Positions 33,415-46,115 of a stretch of 64,000 bases of DNA are shown in pieces (positions within the stretch are counted from its first letter, which is position 1; every line of letters starts with the position of its first letter). This stretch comes from Kingdonia uniflora (lineage: Eukaryota > Streptophyta > Magnoliopsida > Ranunculales > Circaeasteraceae), in the NCBI GenBank assembly GCA_014058105.1, contig JACGCM010000779.1:3782001-3846000 (forward strand), in the 5' to 3' direction. The position numbers and the translations under genes are program-made. The notes below the pieces were generated by a model. The model saw nothing but the letters and a program-made list of their open reading frames with translations. It was not told the origin of the DNA and did not search any database.

Positions 33415-33896
33415 TCATCTATAAAACAGTTTCAGTTGAGCAGTGTTTCATGGATATTCAAGCTGTATTTCATCTTCAGTCGTCAGCCAATAAGTTCTAC
33501 TATCTATTTTATTTCTAACAATGTATGGCCCTTCCCAGTTTTCAGATAGTTTTCTAAAAATTTTAGGCCGAGTACTATGTTGGATCCGTCGTAAGACAAG
33601 GTCTCCAATACCAAATTTCCATTTTTAAACTTTCATGCTGAATGTGTTTTTTATTGTATCATGGTATCATCCCAAATTCGCAATGGCCTTGACTCTGGTT
33701 CCCTCTATCCAATTGAGGTTGCAAAGGAGACCGAGTTTATTATCTTCGTCTGGAATTTTCCGTTGAGTACTTGGTAGATCGAGGTCCGAAGGTATGACTG
33801 CTTCGGTACCAAAAGCCATTATAAATGGAGTGCAGCCTGTTAAGACTCGAGGAATGGTTCGGCAGGCCCAAAAAACACTGAGCAATTCATCCACCC
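33415..33896 (-). pseudogene. Element A integrase, C-terminal part
   Basis: Minus strand: VDELLSVFWACRTIPRV and GCTPFIMAFGTEAVIPSDL, then RKLSENWEGPYIV further on, ending LKLFYR with a stop at 33415-33417. It continues the integrase interrupted at 54531; joined, the GRWVDEL motif is restored. No chromodomain. A second copy of this segment is at 46985-47520. Confidence 0.85.
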
Positions 33897-34711
33897 TATA
33901 GGGAGCTAACTCCGTTTGGAAGGGGAGTCGATCCTTTCAAAGTAAACTTAATCCTCAATCAAAGGGAACAAGAAATTGGCCAATGATAAGATAAAACTAA
34001 AGGTAAATACTTGCGCAGAGGCCCGAATGTGACTCTCTACGACCTCTGATGAGGATTTTTAAGACAAATTATATTGCTAAAAAGTAAATTAGAGGGTTCG
34101 AGTACAGGTTTTTTTGGGTGGTCGAAGGTAAAGATGCAAAGGCCGGAGGAAATTTTTCTAACCCCCATCTGGTTTCCCCTCTTCTCTATTTAAAGAAACA
34201 TAGGGAGCTGAGTCACCAGACGTGGTCCAGTTATATGATTATGTTGTCAGAAAATCCCGGCGAGTGAAGGACGATGGTCTTTTCGGTACTGTTACTGCTG
34301 TATTTATTGGTGATGGCTCTGAACGGTGCGGTGGTTGGGGTTGTTACTGTAGATGCACATGCCAATCAATGTGTTGTCTTATCTGAAGAGGTAGTTGTCT
34401 GTCTTATCTTGCCTCAAACGCGTGATAGTGAGGTCAAAGGATACCTGCTATTGGGACGTTAATTCATTCTCGAAGTTCTGTCCGGTGAGATGGCTGTCTG
34501 TCTTATTATACTTCGACCGTATGTAGATATGGTCGAAAGATGTCTGCTGCAAATTAATGATCTGTTCTCAAAGTTCTATCAGGTGTCGAAGGTTCGTCTC
34601 TGGGGGACTCTGAGGAGGGTTGTTTAGGGGTTGAGAGGGATTCGAAATATTCGAGTAGGCTATGAAGTGGGCTTTGGTTATCTGTTCGAAGGCTACGAGT
34701 AGGCTACTACA
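33897..34711 (-). repeat. Element B LTR L2 (815 bp)
   Basis: TATAGGGAGC to CTACTACA. It shares bases such as AAGGGGAGTCGATCC with L4 and L5 and differs from L1 and L3. Followed by the purine tract (minus GAGAGGGGGCAAAT, 34712-34725). Confidence 0.88.
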
Positions 34712-34967
34712 TTTGCCCCCTCTCAGGGAAGGTCTCGAAACCAAGTGGAGAGGTGTTCTCTGAGAAAACTGTTTGGTCTTAAAATCCGGGCTGTTTGACT
34801 GTCTTGTATTTTGGGAAATTACTAAAAAGGGGTTTTCAAGGGATACATTTGGTTATAGGGTAATAAATAGATTGAAGCCTATAAATATAGGCTATTGTGG
34901 AGGTACGCTGTATCTTCTTTCATCTGTAATAGTCTTCTGCCCTGTTCTCCATATTCTTATCATTTGA

Positions 34968-35306
34968 ATAGATACAACGCCGAACACACGCTACCTGAAG
35001 AGGATGGGGTTTGCTCGGGACCGTCAAGTGGGGCAAAAAATGGCAGAACTGTACGTAAAGTTTTTTGGCGAACATGACCTAACCTGGGACATGCCGGACC
35101 TTGTGGAGGCAGGGCCTGAGGAGTTCTTTAATGGTGACCCGTATTCTAATCTTTGGGAACAGTTGAGGTTTCAATTTACGACTGCTGAACGGTGCTACCT
35201 CTTTCTGATGGCGCAGGCTGAAAGTCTCGTTTGTACTGAGGAGATCACCGAGGAGCAGAATGTGGCGAATGGGGCAGGTCCTTCCGGTAATAGGACTTCG
35301 GGTTGA
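34968..35306 (+). pseudogene. Element B accessory frame 1, copy 1
   Basis: Matches the frame starting MDTTPNTRYQKR at 48591, but the ATG is ATA here; a later ATG lies at 35004. Reads AELYVKFFGEHDLTWDMPDL and EQLRFQFTTAERCYLFLMAQ to a stop at 35306. Role unknown. Confidence 0.5.
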
Positions 35307-35856
35307 GGGGAGAATGTTTTGAGTTTCTGTTTTGCTATGCTTGGGGGGGGGGTTATTTCTTTTGTGTAGGGTTGATAGTAGAAATGTAATTTGTCTGTTT
35401 AATTTACTATTTGGAATGGACAGAGTATTTTCTTCGTACTTATATTGTTATGTCTGATTGATATTGTAGACGAATGTAAGTGAATACTCTTATAGGCGCA
35501 AGGTACAGTGATTAGCTCGAAAGTAATGATGAGTGAAGGTTTAGTGTTATCTGGTTATGATGGTCATAATGAATTAGAGTTGAAGGTACGATGAAATGCT
35601 GCTTTGTAATAAATGATGGTTGTGATGGTCGAATGCTCGATGTGGGTGATGTGCTCGAATAGAGGTCCTCGGGAATGAGGTTTGTGTGCATGCACCAATG
35701 AATCAGTTACGTTTAGGAAGTTGAAGAGGTTGCATGTTGACTTTTCGAGGTTAGAAATGAAAGGTTGTCATTAATTTGGTTACGGATGAGGGAGAGTTAC
35801 GGTGGGTTTGCAAGTATAAAAAGAGTTGTTGTTGAGATTACTTCTTACCTTTCTGC

Positions 35857-36213
35857 ATGTTTTTCTTGTTGTTCTTCTTCGTTCCTCGAATTGAAATAGC
35901 GGCAGATATTCCCGTTCAAGAGGACCCGGCTGCTGCAAGAGTTAGGCGCATACAGGAGGCCTTGCTGGGGCTGCGACGGCAGTTTGGCCTGGAAGAGGAC
36001 ATTGACGCAGAAATGCTGAATATTTTTGAGGTGGAACCCGGAGCTCTAATTCTTGGGATGCCATTTGCATACTGGTGGGGGATACTGTAGATGATGGGGA
36101 CATTCCCAGGTCATCGGATGTCTCTCCTCGAGGGATTTGCAGAGGATATTGTTGACCAAGAGGATACAGATACTGCAGCCATTGTCGAAGAGAAGCAGCC
36201 TGCTAATAACTAG
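35857..36213 (+). pseudogene. Element B accessory frame 2, copy 1
   Basis: MFFLLFFFVP (hydrophobic start), then VQEDPAAARVRRIQEALLG. One stop at 36088-36090 (after YWWGIL) where the second copy has glutamine, then text to PANN with a stop near 36213. Role unknown. Confidence 0.5.
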
Positions 36214-37425
36214 GGTCCTCTTAAATATGATTGTGTTACTGTTTTTATTTGTTTTGTTTTGTAAGTGGGTTAAAATGTTAGCTACTTTTTGAATGGAAAA
36301 TGATTTCTTTGAATAAATAGTGTTTGTCGAACTGTGGGTAATAGTGATAAAGTCTGATATGGAATGTATAATATAGTTTGTCGAAATATGTAGTTTATGT
36401 TGTTCGAAGATAAAAATGGGTTTGTCGAAGGGAAAAGTAAAATGTGGTGAAGCAAAAAAAATTATCTGCAGGCCTGAGGTTTTTGACTGATCGTACTTAC
36501 GACTGTATTTGGTTGAAGGTTCGAAACTTTTGAGTTATGGAGCGTGCTGAATGTCGAAGGCCAATATATTAAAATAAATTTTGTTGAGGCTAGATGCTGA
36601 TGATTATTCGAGGCGTGAAATGGTCGAGTACTCGAGTGCAGGAATGTGTCGAAGATTGTGTTTTATTTGACTAGCTGCCTTGACGGCCCAGATGGCTGGT
36701 CGGTCAGACAGCTACGAACGCCTGGGGCAGTGTACAAAAGGTAATGATGTTGTTTTTCTCGTATGACAGAAAAAAGGTAATGATTGGCTGTTTGGACTAG
36801 ACTGTTTGGTTTCGAGTAGGGGAGAAAACGGGTTTGAGAACTTCAAGTTTTTCGAGCAAATGGTAATAAGGGTGTTGTGCGCACGTGGGAAGTGTGAGGG
36901 GTAAAGTGGTTAAATGACATTGGAACCGAAAAGCCAGGGTAGTGGGGTCGTGGTAATGATTGTGGTGAGTAAATTGAGGCGGTTTAATTTTTTTTGAAAG
37001 ATATATAAGTGAGAGAATAGTGATTTCTGTGTTATTTTGTGGTGAAAATCAAATGATTGGGAGAAGAGAACATACATTATTTTGAACGTGGGGGTTGCTG
37101 CTTTTTTTGTTGGTTTGATCTAGCTCATTCGAGAAGAGGGCTGCTAACCACTTGTAAGTTACTTATTCTCTGTCATGTTTACTCTGTTTGAGGGGGTGGG
37201 TAGGAGATTTTACATTTGGAGTGAAGAGCTTATTTACAGGAGCGTGGAGGCTTGTTAGAACTGGGTTTCGACCCAGTTAGAAATTTAGTGAGGGTTTTTT
37301 TTTTTTTTTTGGAGGAGTTATTGTGTCTGATATTTGCGGTAGGATAAATATCTGGAGGGGATAAATGGGATAAGGGTGTTAGACACGGGATTGTCAAATT
37401 TTCTACCCTAATATCGTGCCTCTTC
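36214..37425. other. Element B spacer, no gene
   Basis: Stop-rich on both strands apart from shadows. It has a long T run near 37298-37312 and matches 49844-50990 of copy 2. Confidence 0.35.
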
Positions 37426-39080
37426 TTCTCTAGGCAAAAATTGTATAACCGTCGGGATTTGAGGCGGGGACTGGTGGATGATGAGGTTGACAAGGTCGAA
37501 GCTAGTACATCTGGCCGAGACCCAATGGGCGAGGGTAGCAATTTAGAGGTGTCAGATGTGGTAACCGAGGCCCCGTTGTCGATGATTCTGCCGGCCGGAG
37601 ATGAACTGGTCACGAAACGTCGAAGGACAATAGTGATGAAGAGGAAATAGTATAGGGGAAGGGATGTGATGTAGAACCTTCAGGTAGTGGGGAGAGAGAT
37701 AAGGTGCAAGCGGATGATAACGAGGATTCGATTGAGTTGGATGAGATCGAGGATGCCGTTTTGGCAAAAACTAGGGTTAGGTTAGATCGGTTTGCCACAA
37801 AATTAGAACTCTCGAAGGTGAGGGTGCAACTGAGTGTGGCGGGGGAAGGGATAACCTTCAAATCGGACCCTTGGGAAGGGATTATGGCTTATAGGGGTCA
37901 AATTCAATTGGGACTGGAGCTGCGTCTTCGGCAACTGGTGAAAGAAATACTGAATTTCTAGGGGGGTAGCTCCGGTACAGATGAACGGTAATTTTTATGA
38001 GATCATGAGGGTGATAGAGGGGATGAATGTGAAATTGGCTGGTGAGGGTCGAGGTTTAATTAAATGGTTCAACATTATCTCCATTTATTCGAGGAAGGCT
38101 AGTCAAAACCTGGGGACTTATCACATCCAATGTCACCTAGAGAAACCTTGGTTCTTATATCTGTGCTCAGCAGGCCGGGGGTGGAATAAAGATTTACTGA
38201 AAGTAAGGGGTAACTACGGAAGTAAGTTTGATGTCGAAGGGTTTGTTGTTGATGTGCTTCTGCAATAAGTGATAACTGTGTTTTTGCTTTACTTTTGCAG
38301 GTCCGGAAAGTTTGTCTTGGGATAATCCAGTGAATTATATTGATACTCTACTTAAGGCTAGTGAAGACTGGGTAAATTCGGTGCTTGATAGTTTAAAGAT
38401 CAATTGGCAAAGAGGAAAAAGGTGGATTCCTAGCGTCGAGATGTACCCACTACGCCGAAGCGATCAAAGAGAAAAAGAGGGGTGGGTGTTTCGAAAGAGA
38501 AAAAAGAAATGGGAGGGAAGAGTTGCCGAGGAAATACCAGTTTGTGCTGAGGTCGCGGAGGGGTGCGAAGCAAGCGGCGCCAGTGTCCGAAGGGGGTGGA
38601 GAGGCTTCGATGATGAAAGCAAAAAAGGTGTCTTCTCAAGCGGAGAAAAGCAAGGGCCGAGTAGTGTCTGAAGCCCCTAAGGTGCAGCAATCGAAGGTTA
38701 TTCAACGTAAGAGACGTAAGGTACTCGGGGAGGATGATACAATGGAGGAAGATGAAGAAATGACAGAGGCTGAGCGACAGGAGTAGGTTGTGGCGAAGCA
38801 TGCGTCGATTGTCGAGCTTTGGGAGGATGACCCTGACGAAGCTTTGAAGGAAATAAAGAAGCGCATGTCTGAGGTAACTATATATAGCTTTGTGTATTGA
38901 TATTTCAAAGTTACTTGCGAATTGTTTCAGTTTCGAGGTTCACTGATATCTTGAGTATTTTTAGCAGACGGAAGTGTGGGTAGAGACTTGTAACAAAGCG
39001 ATGAAGTCGGTGAAGGCGAAGCTGCGATAATCAAAGGAAAATCTAGATCTGTCTCGTGGGAAGGAGGCATCATGGGTATC
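37426..39080 (+). pseudogene. Element B main accessory ORF, copy 1 (truncated)
   Basis: Pieces match copy 2 at 51000-53142: VEASTSGRDPMGEGSNLEV, DSIELDEIEDAVLAKTRVRL, WFLYLCSAGRGWNKDLLK, an intron-like break ending TTTTGCAG near 38300, lysine-rich text, then MSEV with a second intron-like break. The last part is replaced after CATGGGTATC (39070-39079) by tandem repeats, so the C-terminus found in copy 2 is missing. Confidence 0.55.
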
Positions 39081-39515
39081 TCGCGGACGTGATACCCGGG
39101 GTAAACCGAGAAAAGCACTAGACTTCGATAGTTTCAGAGTCTGGACGAAGTATATCTGATCGCCCCCAATGCATCCCCGAGGGTCCGGTCTTTTGATCTT
39201 CCTTGCCCCTCGAGTTTGTTCGAAATTGGAGACTTGAGCAATTCAAGGCCGCCCCCAAGTATCAGTCGAGGCGAGGGTGGATATGATACCTAGGTTTAAC
39301 CAAGAAGAGGACTGTACTTTGATGGCTTAAGCCACAGCAAAGCAATATCTGATCGCCCCCAATGCATCCCCGAGGGTCCGGTCTTTCGACCTTCCTTGCC
39401 CCTCGAGTTTGCTCAAAAATGGAGACTTGAGCAATTCAAGGTTGCCCCCAAGTATCAGCCAGGGCAAGAGTGGACATGATACCCAGGTTCAACCAAGAAT
39501 TAAAAAAATGAAACA
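39080..39515. repeat. 193-bp tandem repeat between accessory ORF and integrase
   Basis: ATCTGATCGCCCCCAATGCA starts at 39154 and again at 39347. GAGACTTGAGCAATTCAAGG and ATGATACCYAGGTT also recur, giving about 2.3 units. Tandem repeats in this position are known from Tat/Ogre-type elements. Confidence 0.85.
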
Positions 39516-39544
39516 GTAGACGAAGTCGTAATGGAACAACTTAT

Positions 39545-42500
39545 TTATTGAATATTCGGGGTTACATTAGTTGTACATGATTGTAAATATGGCCTGCTGT
39601 AGAAGGCCAATTGCATTGTATTCCAGGGGTGTGGTAGGGGTTCTTCGTCTTCCGTCATTTGGTAATAGGAACCCTTGTCTGTTTTATCGTAGACGATGTA
39701 GGGTCCTTTCCAAGATTCAGCTAGCTTGCCAGCATTCCAAAGTTTGGAAGATTGATTGACATGTCCAAGCACTAGATCTCCTATGTTGAAACTTTTTGGT
39801 CAAACTCTCTTGTTATAGGATTTTTGAAGTAAAATGTGGTAGCGGCCAAGGTTGGCGATAGCTCGGTCTCTGGTCTCGTCAATCCATAATTTGTTGTACG
39901 CAAGTTTGAACTCATTATCTTCGTTTGGGAGGTTAGGGTCTCAGGTGGGTACTTCGAATTGAGTTGGTAGTACAGCTTCGGTCACATATGTCAAGAGGAA
40001 AGGGGGTGTATCCTGTAGATTTTCTTGGTGTTGTGTGATAAGCCCAGAGGACGTGTTATTACACTTAGACCCATCTTCCATTCTTTGCATCGACTCTCTT
40101 CTTAAGACCGTCGATAATGGTTTTGTTGATTGCATCGACTTGACCGTTGCCCTGAGGATAGTAAGGTATTGATGGTGAGAGAATGATGTTATGGTTTTAG
40201 AGGAAGTTTTTATCTTTTCTTCCAACAAACTGAGGACCGTTATCACATCGGATCATATGGGGGCAGCTGAAGCGAGTGATGATATTTTCCCACAAGAATT
40301 TGATAACTTCTTCTTCTCTAGTTCGGCATAGAGGAACAGCTTTGACCTATTTAGTAAAGTAGTCGATTGCGACAAGGATGTATTTTCTGCTACCTGAGGC
40401 TTTTGGGAAGGGTCCAATGAGATCGATGGCCCATCTTTTGAATGGCCAGGAATCTTGGCTGACATGGAGGTCTTTAGAGGGGCAATGGATGCCGTGGGCA
40501 TGACGCTGGCATTTGTCACATTGTTTTTCATAGTCTGAAGCTTGTTCCTTCATATCGGGACAAAATAATCCTTGGGTAACAGCTCGAAGGGCCATAGAGT
40601 GACCAACAGTATGAGCACTGCAGGTTCCTTTGTGAAGCTCGGCTAAGATCTGAGAGGCTTCGGTTTGGGATACGCATCGAAGGAGGACGACATTTGAGGA
40701 TTTGAGATGTAATTGGCTTTTGTGGATGATATATCTGCGGTAATTTTTTAGGATAGAGCGTTTGGCTTTGGGATCATCTGGGAGAGTTGCATTGTTAAAG
40801 TAGTGAAGGAACGGTTTCCACCAATAATCGGGATCGTGACTCTCACCCCCAGTATTGATGGTGTTAATTTCCATCTGATCGATACTTGGGCGTTCGAGTA
40901 CTTTGATATGGAGTGTCCACGACTCTGAGTGGCCGAGCATAGCTGCTATGTAGGCGAGGGCGTCAGCATGTCAATTTTCTCCCCGAGGGTAATGTGTGAT
41001 TGTGGATTTTTCAAGAAACCAGTCCATTCGTTGTCGCACGAAGAGGGCGTAATCAGCCATGCGACCATTAGCTTGGTTTTCTCATGTGTAGTGTCTCTTA
41101 ATAAGTTGGGAATCTGTGAAGACTGCAAGTTTGGGGATGCCAAGGTCAACTGCGAGGTCGAGGCCGTGGATCAAGGCTTCATACTCTGCTTCGTTATTGG
41201 AACATTCGAATGCAAGCTTGACGGCTTTCTTTATGCGATCATTAGTGGGTGTTACTTGAACAATACCAATTTTTGAGCCATTAGGTCCTCCTGATCCGTC
41301 TGTGAATAAACGTCAACCAGTGAGAGGGTCCCACGGATCTAGTTCTTCGGGTTGATAGTCTGCGAGATCATCTTCGTATTCTTCCCAATCTACATCTTCG
41401 ACCGGGAAGTCGCTAGAAAATCTGTTACTGATTGGCCTTTTTGGGATATTTGTTTCTCGAAGGTAATGTCGTGTTCGCCAAGGTATACGGACCACTGCTG
41501 CACTCGTCTAGATTTTTCTTTTTTGCTGAGTACTTCTCGGAGGGGATAACTGGTAATAACACGAATAGGAGGAGCCTAAAAATATGGTTTGAGTTTACAG
41601 GCTGAATAGACAAGTGTGAGGAGTAAAAGTTCGAGTTTTGAATATCGGGTCTCTGCAGGGGTTAGGGTTTTGCTGATGAAATATATAGGTTTTTCGATAT
41701 GGGAATCAAGTCAAATGAGCATTGAACTGATGAAAGTTTATGTGGCAGCGAGGTATAAAGAGAGTGTCTCACCTTCGATAGGGGTACTGATAATAAGTGG
41801 ACAGCCGAGATATGTTTTAAGTTCAAGGAAGGCTTGTTCGCACTCAGGGGTCCAATTGATCTCAGGGTTGTTTTTCTTTTTTATTTTGTGGGCACCCTGA
41901 TCGCGTAAGAGGGAAAAAAGCTAAGCACATCGGTCAGATAATTTTGAAATGAAACGGTTAAGGGCTGCTATCTTGCCTGCTACTTTTTGGACGTCTTTCT
42001 TTGTTCGGGGCGAAGGCATGTCTATAAGGGCCCGAATGTGGGTGGGATCGATCTCTATCCTGCGTTTACTGATAAGGTAACCCAAATTTTTTTCGGATGA
42101 CACGCCAAATTGGTACTTATCTGGATTGAGTTTCATATTGTATGTGCGAAGTATTGAGAAGATTTTCGTTAGGTCTTAGATATGAGTATTTTTATGAAGG
42201 CCTTTGTATAACATGTCATCAATATAGACTTCGACTGACTTGTCAAGCAAGGGTTTGAACATAGTTGTGACGAGGCGTTGGTAGGTGGCACCGGCATTTT
42301 TAAGGCCAAATGGCATAATATTAAAATAGTAAAGGCCTTATTCGGTTATAAATGTAGTTTTAAGTTAATCTTCAGGGGAGAGGGGTACCTGATCGTAACT
42401 CAAAGCCGCGTCCATCATAGATAGGCGTTCGTGTCTAGCGGTGGCGTCGAGGAGTGCTAAGATAGTTGGGAGGGGGAAGCTATTTTTTAGTGTATGCTTG

Positions 42501-43702
42501 TTGAGGTCAGTGAAGTCGACGCAAATTCTGATTTTTCCATTCTTCTTAGGTACTGCCACGATGTTCGATATCCAGTCTCCGTACATCACTTCTCTTATAA
42601 ACCCAGTGGCTATGAGTTTGTCAACTTCAAGGTTCACAGCTTCTCGAAGTCGTGGTGCCAGTGTATGTTTCTTTTGCTTTACTGCTGAGGAATAGGGGAT
42701 GAAATCAAGGCGATGGCACGCCAGGTTGGGGTTGACGCCAGGCATCTCCTTAAATGTCCAGGTAAAGATATCTTTGTTTGCTAGAAGGAACTCAGAAAGT
42801 TTAAGGTGTTCTGACTCGTTAAGGAGGGTTCCAATAAATGTACCCCGACCAAGACCGTCGAGTTCGATATAAACAGTGGGTTCGATGGGTTATGTAGTTT
42901 CTGTCGAAGTTGAAGGCATAGGAAGATGTTGCGATTGATATGGGCGGTTGACAAGTTTTTGTGTTTGGTCGATCTCTGGGTACTCGCATGAGCGGGCAAG
43001 GCATTGAGAACCTTTCAAGTTCCAAGTACCCTCATGATTGTTGAATCGAAGGGTCTGATGATAGGTCGAAGGTATAGCTCGCATAGCGTGAAGCCAATCT
43101 CGTCTGAGTATACAGAGGTATTCGGACTTCTGGTCAATGAATATGAAGTTGGTTTGAAGGGTAATGGGACCTGTAGTGATGGGTAGACTGATGCGTCCAA
43201 TAGCAACTTCTGTTGATCCATTAAAACCTTTTAGCTCGACGTTAGCTGCGGTTATAAAGTCTATTTTCTTCATAGTTTGGACTATTTGGAGAAATAGGAC
43301 GTCAGCTGCGCTCCCAGTATCTATGAGCATTGTATGGAGAACGAGGTTCTAGATCTTAATCATGATGACTAATGGATCAGAATGGGGAAAACGGACGTGT
43401 AAAGTATCGCATTCGATGAAAGAGATGCCTTTGAGTCGAGGGTGACGGCTTGTTTCTGGCAAGAGGGTGGGGAATTTCTCCTGATATATGAGATTGTAAC
43501 ATTCTTCTACGCGCTTTTGTTTGTACTTGACTATGAGCTTGTAACACTCTTTTATGCCTTTGAGTCGACTATCTATTTTATAGACTTTGATGAACTTGAC
43601 TATGTAGATGTGCACCTCAACTGGGTCAGTAGTAGGGGTGGATAAGGATTTGAGGTAGGACCCATCAAGGTAGCTTGGTAGGTCGGCAATATATTGGTGC
43701 AA
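39545..43702 (-). pseudogene. Element B protease, reverse transcriptase, RNase H domains and integrase
   Basis: Minus strand. Protease MLIDTGSAADVLFLQ (about 43330) keeps the active aspartate. Reverse transcriptase has ICVDFTDLNKHTLKNSFPLP and YIDDM near 42220. A first, degenerate RNase H precedes a second one with FTDGSGGPNGSKIGIV near 41300 and NNEAEYEALIHGL near 41190, the double RNase H known for Tat elements. Integrase: WAIDLIGPFPKASG and GNGQVDAINKTI near 40140, where the catalytic glutamate is aspartate. The end is KLAESWKGPYIVYDKTD, stop at 39545. Several stops and frameshifts (for example at 42365 and 41922) make it inactive. Confidence 0.88.
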
Positions 43703-45222
43703 ACGTCCTGCTCTGAAGATAAGTTTGAGAGAGCGCTGAAGGGCGAAACATTTATTGGTATGATGACAATTGCAATTATGGTTGGCGCAGAAAGATTCGT
43801 CAGGTCGGACTTCGATGGGGAAAGGAACGCGCCAAATAGGGTATGCCTATATGTGTGGTAGAAGGGAGTTGAGGAGAGCAGTGAGTGTAGGTAAAATAGG
43901 CTTTAGTCGCTTCTTGCGCGCTTCGGTGCTGTTATCAATCATAGGGTATTTGCGGTTCTCAGTCTCCTGTGAGATAGGAACGATCAGGGGTGCGGGGGCA
44001 GAGTGGGTATGTTGCCGAGGTTTATTAAAAGTTGTTATTTATGAAGGTGGGTTCTGTTTGCTGGATTCTTGAAGGCGCTCGAGGTCGATATAGCCGTTGA
44101 CTTTCGAGAGCATTTCTTCGAGTGTTTTGGGTTTGTGGAGAATGAGATGTCTTTTACTCGACTGTGATCAGGCAGGGAATTCGAGTATGCCAAAATAGCA
44201 TTCGAGCAGTCAAGGTTTTCAATTTTGCGAGATTCGTCGAGGAATCTTCGGGTGAAGGCTTCGAGGGTCTCATTGCCAGACTTTCTGAAATTGAAAAGAG
44301 CGTCAACTTTGACCTCTCTGTCTTTGTTGAAGGGAAACTGGGCAATGAATAGTTGCAAAAGTTACTCAAAGTTACGAATCACGCCATTTGGGAGGTCGTG
44401 GTACCATCGATGAGGGTTATCGGTAAGGCTCGTTGGAAAAAAGATGACATAAAAGATAGTCGTGGAGTAGAGGCTCATGGCATTTTGGAATTCGAGGATG
44501 TGAGATTTAGGGTCTGTATTACGATATTTGCTGAGTTTGGAAGCGCGAAAGTTAGAGGGTATTTCGATGGCCAAAAGTTTAGGGCAAATCAGGTTATTAA
44601 GGCGGCTCCAAGAGTCTGTAGCAGGACTCCCGGTAACACGGATGACTGGTTGTATTTTGTGGTCGAATTCCTGTTGTGTAACGTATGGAGGATGAGGGGG
44701 ACATTGGTGAAGCCAAAGGTTGTGAGGTCGAGTATGTGGCATAAAGTCAGCACTGTGTTCCCCGAGCCGTTCCCGAGCAGGATGGTGTGTAGCTTGTCAG
44801 GATGAGCGAAAGGTTGAGTCAGAAGAGTCTTCGATAGGATGAATCCTGAGGTGGATAGAGCCGGTTGGGGGAATAGAACGGGGAATACCATCGGCCCTAG
44901 TGTTAGCTGGGGATAACTCGAAGTTTGGAGGAGGGCCAAGGCGGGTGCGGACAAAAATGCGCGATGGGTCGGGTGCCTGGGATGAACGAGCAGGTTCTAA
45001 GGGCTGTAATCATTGTAGCTCTCGGACAGTGTTGCTCAGCTCATCAATTGCTCTGTTTTGTCGGTTTTCGTCACCCAAACGGCGATTCCGTTCTGTTTCC
45101 AATACCAAACAATGGCTTTCACGTTCCTGAGCGATTTGTTGAGAAAATAATGCTATTTGAGCAGCGACTCTGTCGATGGAAATTCCAGCCTGGGTGGAGT
45201 TGGAACGGCGTGTGGGTGCCAT
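43703..45222 (-). pseudogene. Element B gag
   Basis: The start is MAPTRRSNSTQAGIS at 45222, 76 bp inside the primer site. A glutamine-rich helix follows (AQIALFSQQIAQERES). The gag core lies at 44740-44060 in two frames (HILEFQNAMSLYSTT, then LFNFRKSGNETLEAFTRRFL). Frameshifts and stops break it. It leads into protease without a clear knuckle. Confidence 0.8.
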
Positions 45223-45282
45223 TGAGGATGATCTGCTGGTATGGAAAACAAGGGGATGAGAACAAGGGAGGGAGATTGGTAG

Positions 45283-45298
45283 GGTTGGAAGCACCAAT
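45283..45298 (-). other. Element B primer-binding site
   Basis: Minus ATTGGTGCTTCCAACC directly follows the end of L3. It is of the TGGTGC type common in this lineage. Confidence 0.65.
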
Positions 45299-46115
45299 TG
45301 TAGGGACCTAACTCCGTTCGGACGGGGAGTCAGTTCTTACAAAATACACTCAATCCTCAAGCAAAGGGAATAAACAATTGACCAATGAAAAGGTAAATCT
45401 AAAAGCAAATACTTGCGTAGAGGCCCGAATGTGACTCTCTACGACATCTGATGAGGATTTTTACGATAGATTATATTACTGAAGAATAAATTAGAGGGTT
45501 CGAATACAGGTTTTATGGGTGGTCGAAGGTAAAGACGCAAAGGCTGGAAGAGATTTTTCTATCCCTCGTCTGGTTTCCCTTCTCCTCTAATTATAGAAGC
45601 ATAGGGAGTTGAGTCATCAGGCGTGGGTCTGATTTACATGATTATGTTGTCAGAAAATCCTGGCGAGTGACGGACACCAGTCTTATCGGTACTGCTACTA
45701 TTGTATTTATTGGTGATGGCTATGAACAGCGCGGTGGTTGGGCTTGTCACTGTAGATGCACGAGCCAATCAATGCGTTGTCTTATCTGATGAGGTAGTTG
45801 TCTGTCTTTTCTTGTTTCGACCGTGTGATAGTGAGGTCGAAAGATATCTGCTGCTAGGACGTTAATCCGTTCTCAAAGTTCTGTCCGGTGAGCAGGCTGT
45901 CTATCATATCATACTTCGACCGTATGTAGATATGGTCAAACGATGTCTGCTGCAATGTACCAATCCATTCCCGAAGTTCTGTCCGTTGTCGAAGGTTTGT
46001 CTCGGGGTGATCTCTGAGGAGCCTTTTTTAGGAGTTGAGAGGGATTGGATATATTCGAGTTGGCTATGAAGTGGGCTTCGGCTGTCTGTTCGAAGGCTAC
46101 GAGTAGGATACTAAA
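45299..46115 (-). repeat. Element B LTR L3 (817 bp)
   Basis: TGTAGGGACC to ATACTAAA. Same length and diagnostic bases as L1, and it shares L1's right flank (GGCTAGGTATAACAC). It is the 5' LTR of the gag-pol at 39545-45222. Confidence 0.88.

Larger units (their letters stand above)
33897..46115 (-). mobile_element. Ty3/gypsy element B (Tat type), copy 1 with gag-pol
   Basis: It runs from LTR L2 (33897-34711, beside the 3' region) to LTR L3 (45299-46115, beside the primer site). Gag-pol reads minus from 45222 to 39545. Plus-strand accessory frames fill 34968-39080. Its left flank CACCC (33892-33896) belongs to the integrase insertion site, but its right flank is the L1 site text GGCTA, so the two ends did not arrive together. 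Confidence 0.83.

Noticed and set aside
37230..37613. Minus-strand 127-codon frame in element B
   Set aside because: A shadow of the plus-strand accessory ORF; serine/proline-rich text with no family motif.
42890..43030. Several short overlapping frames near the element B protease
   Set aside because: They overlap the protease reading and have no motifs of their own.
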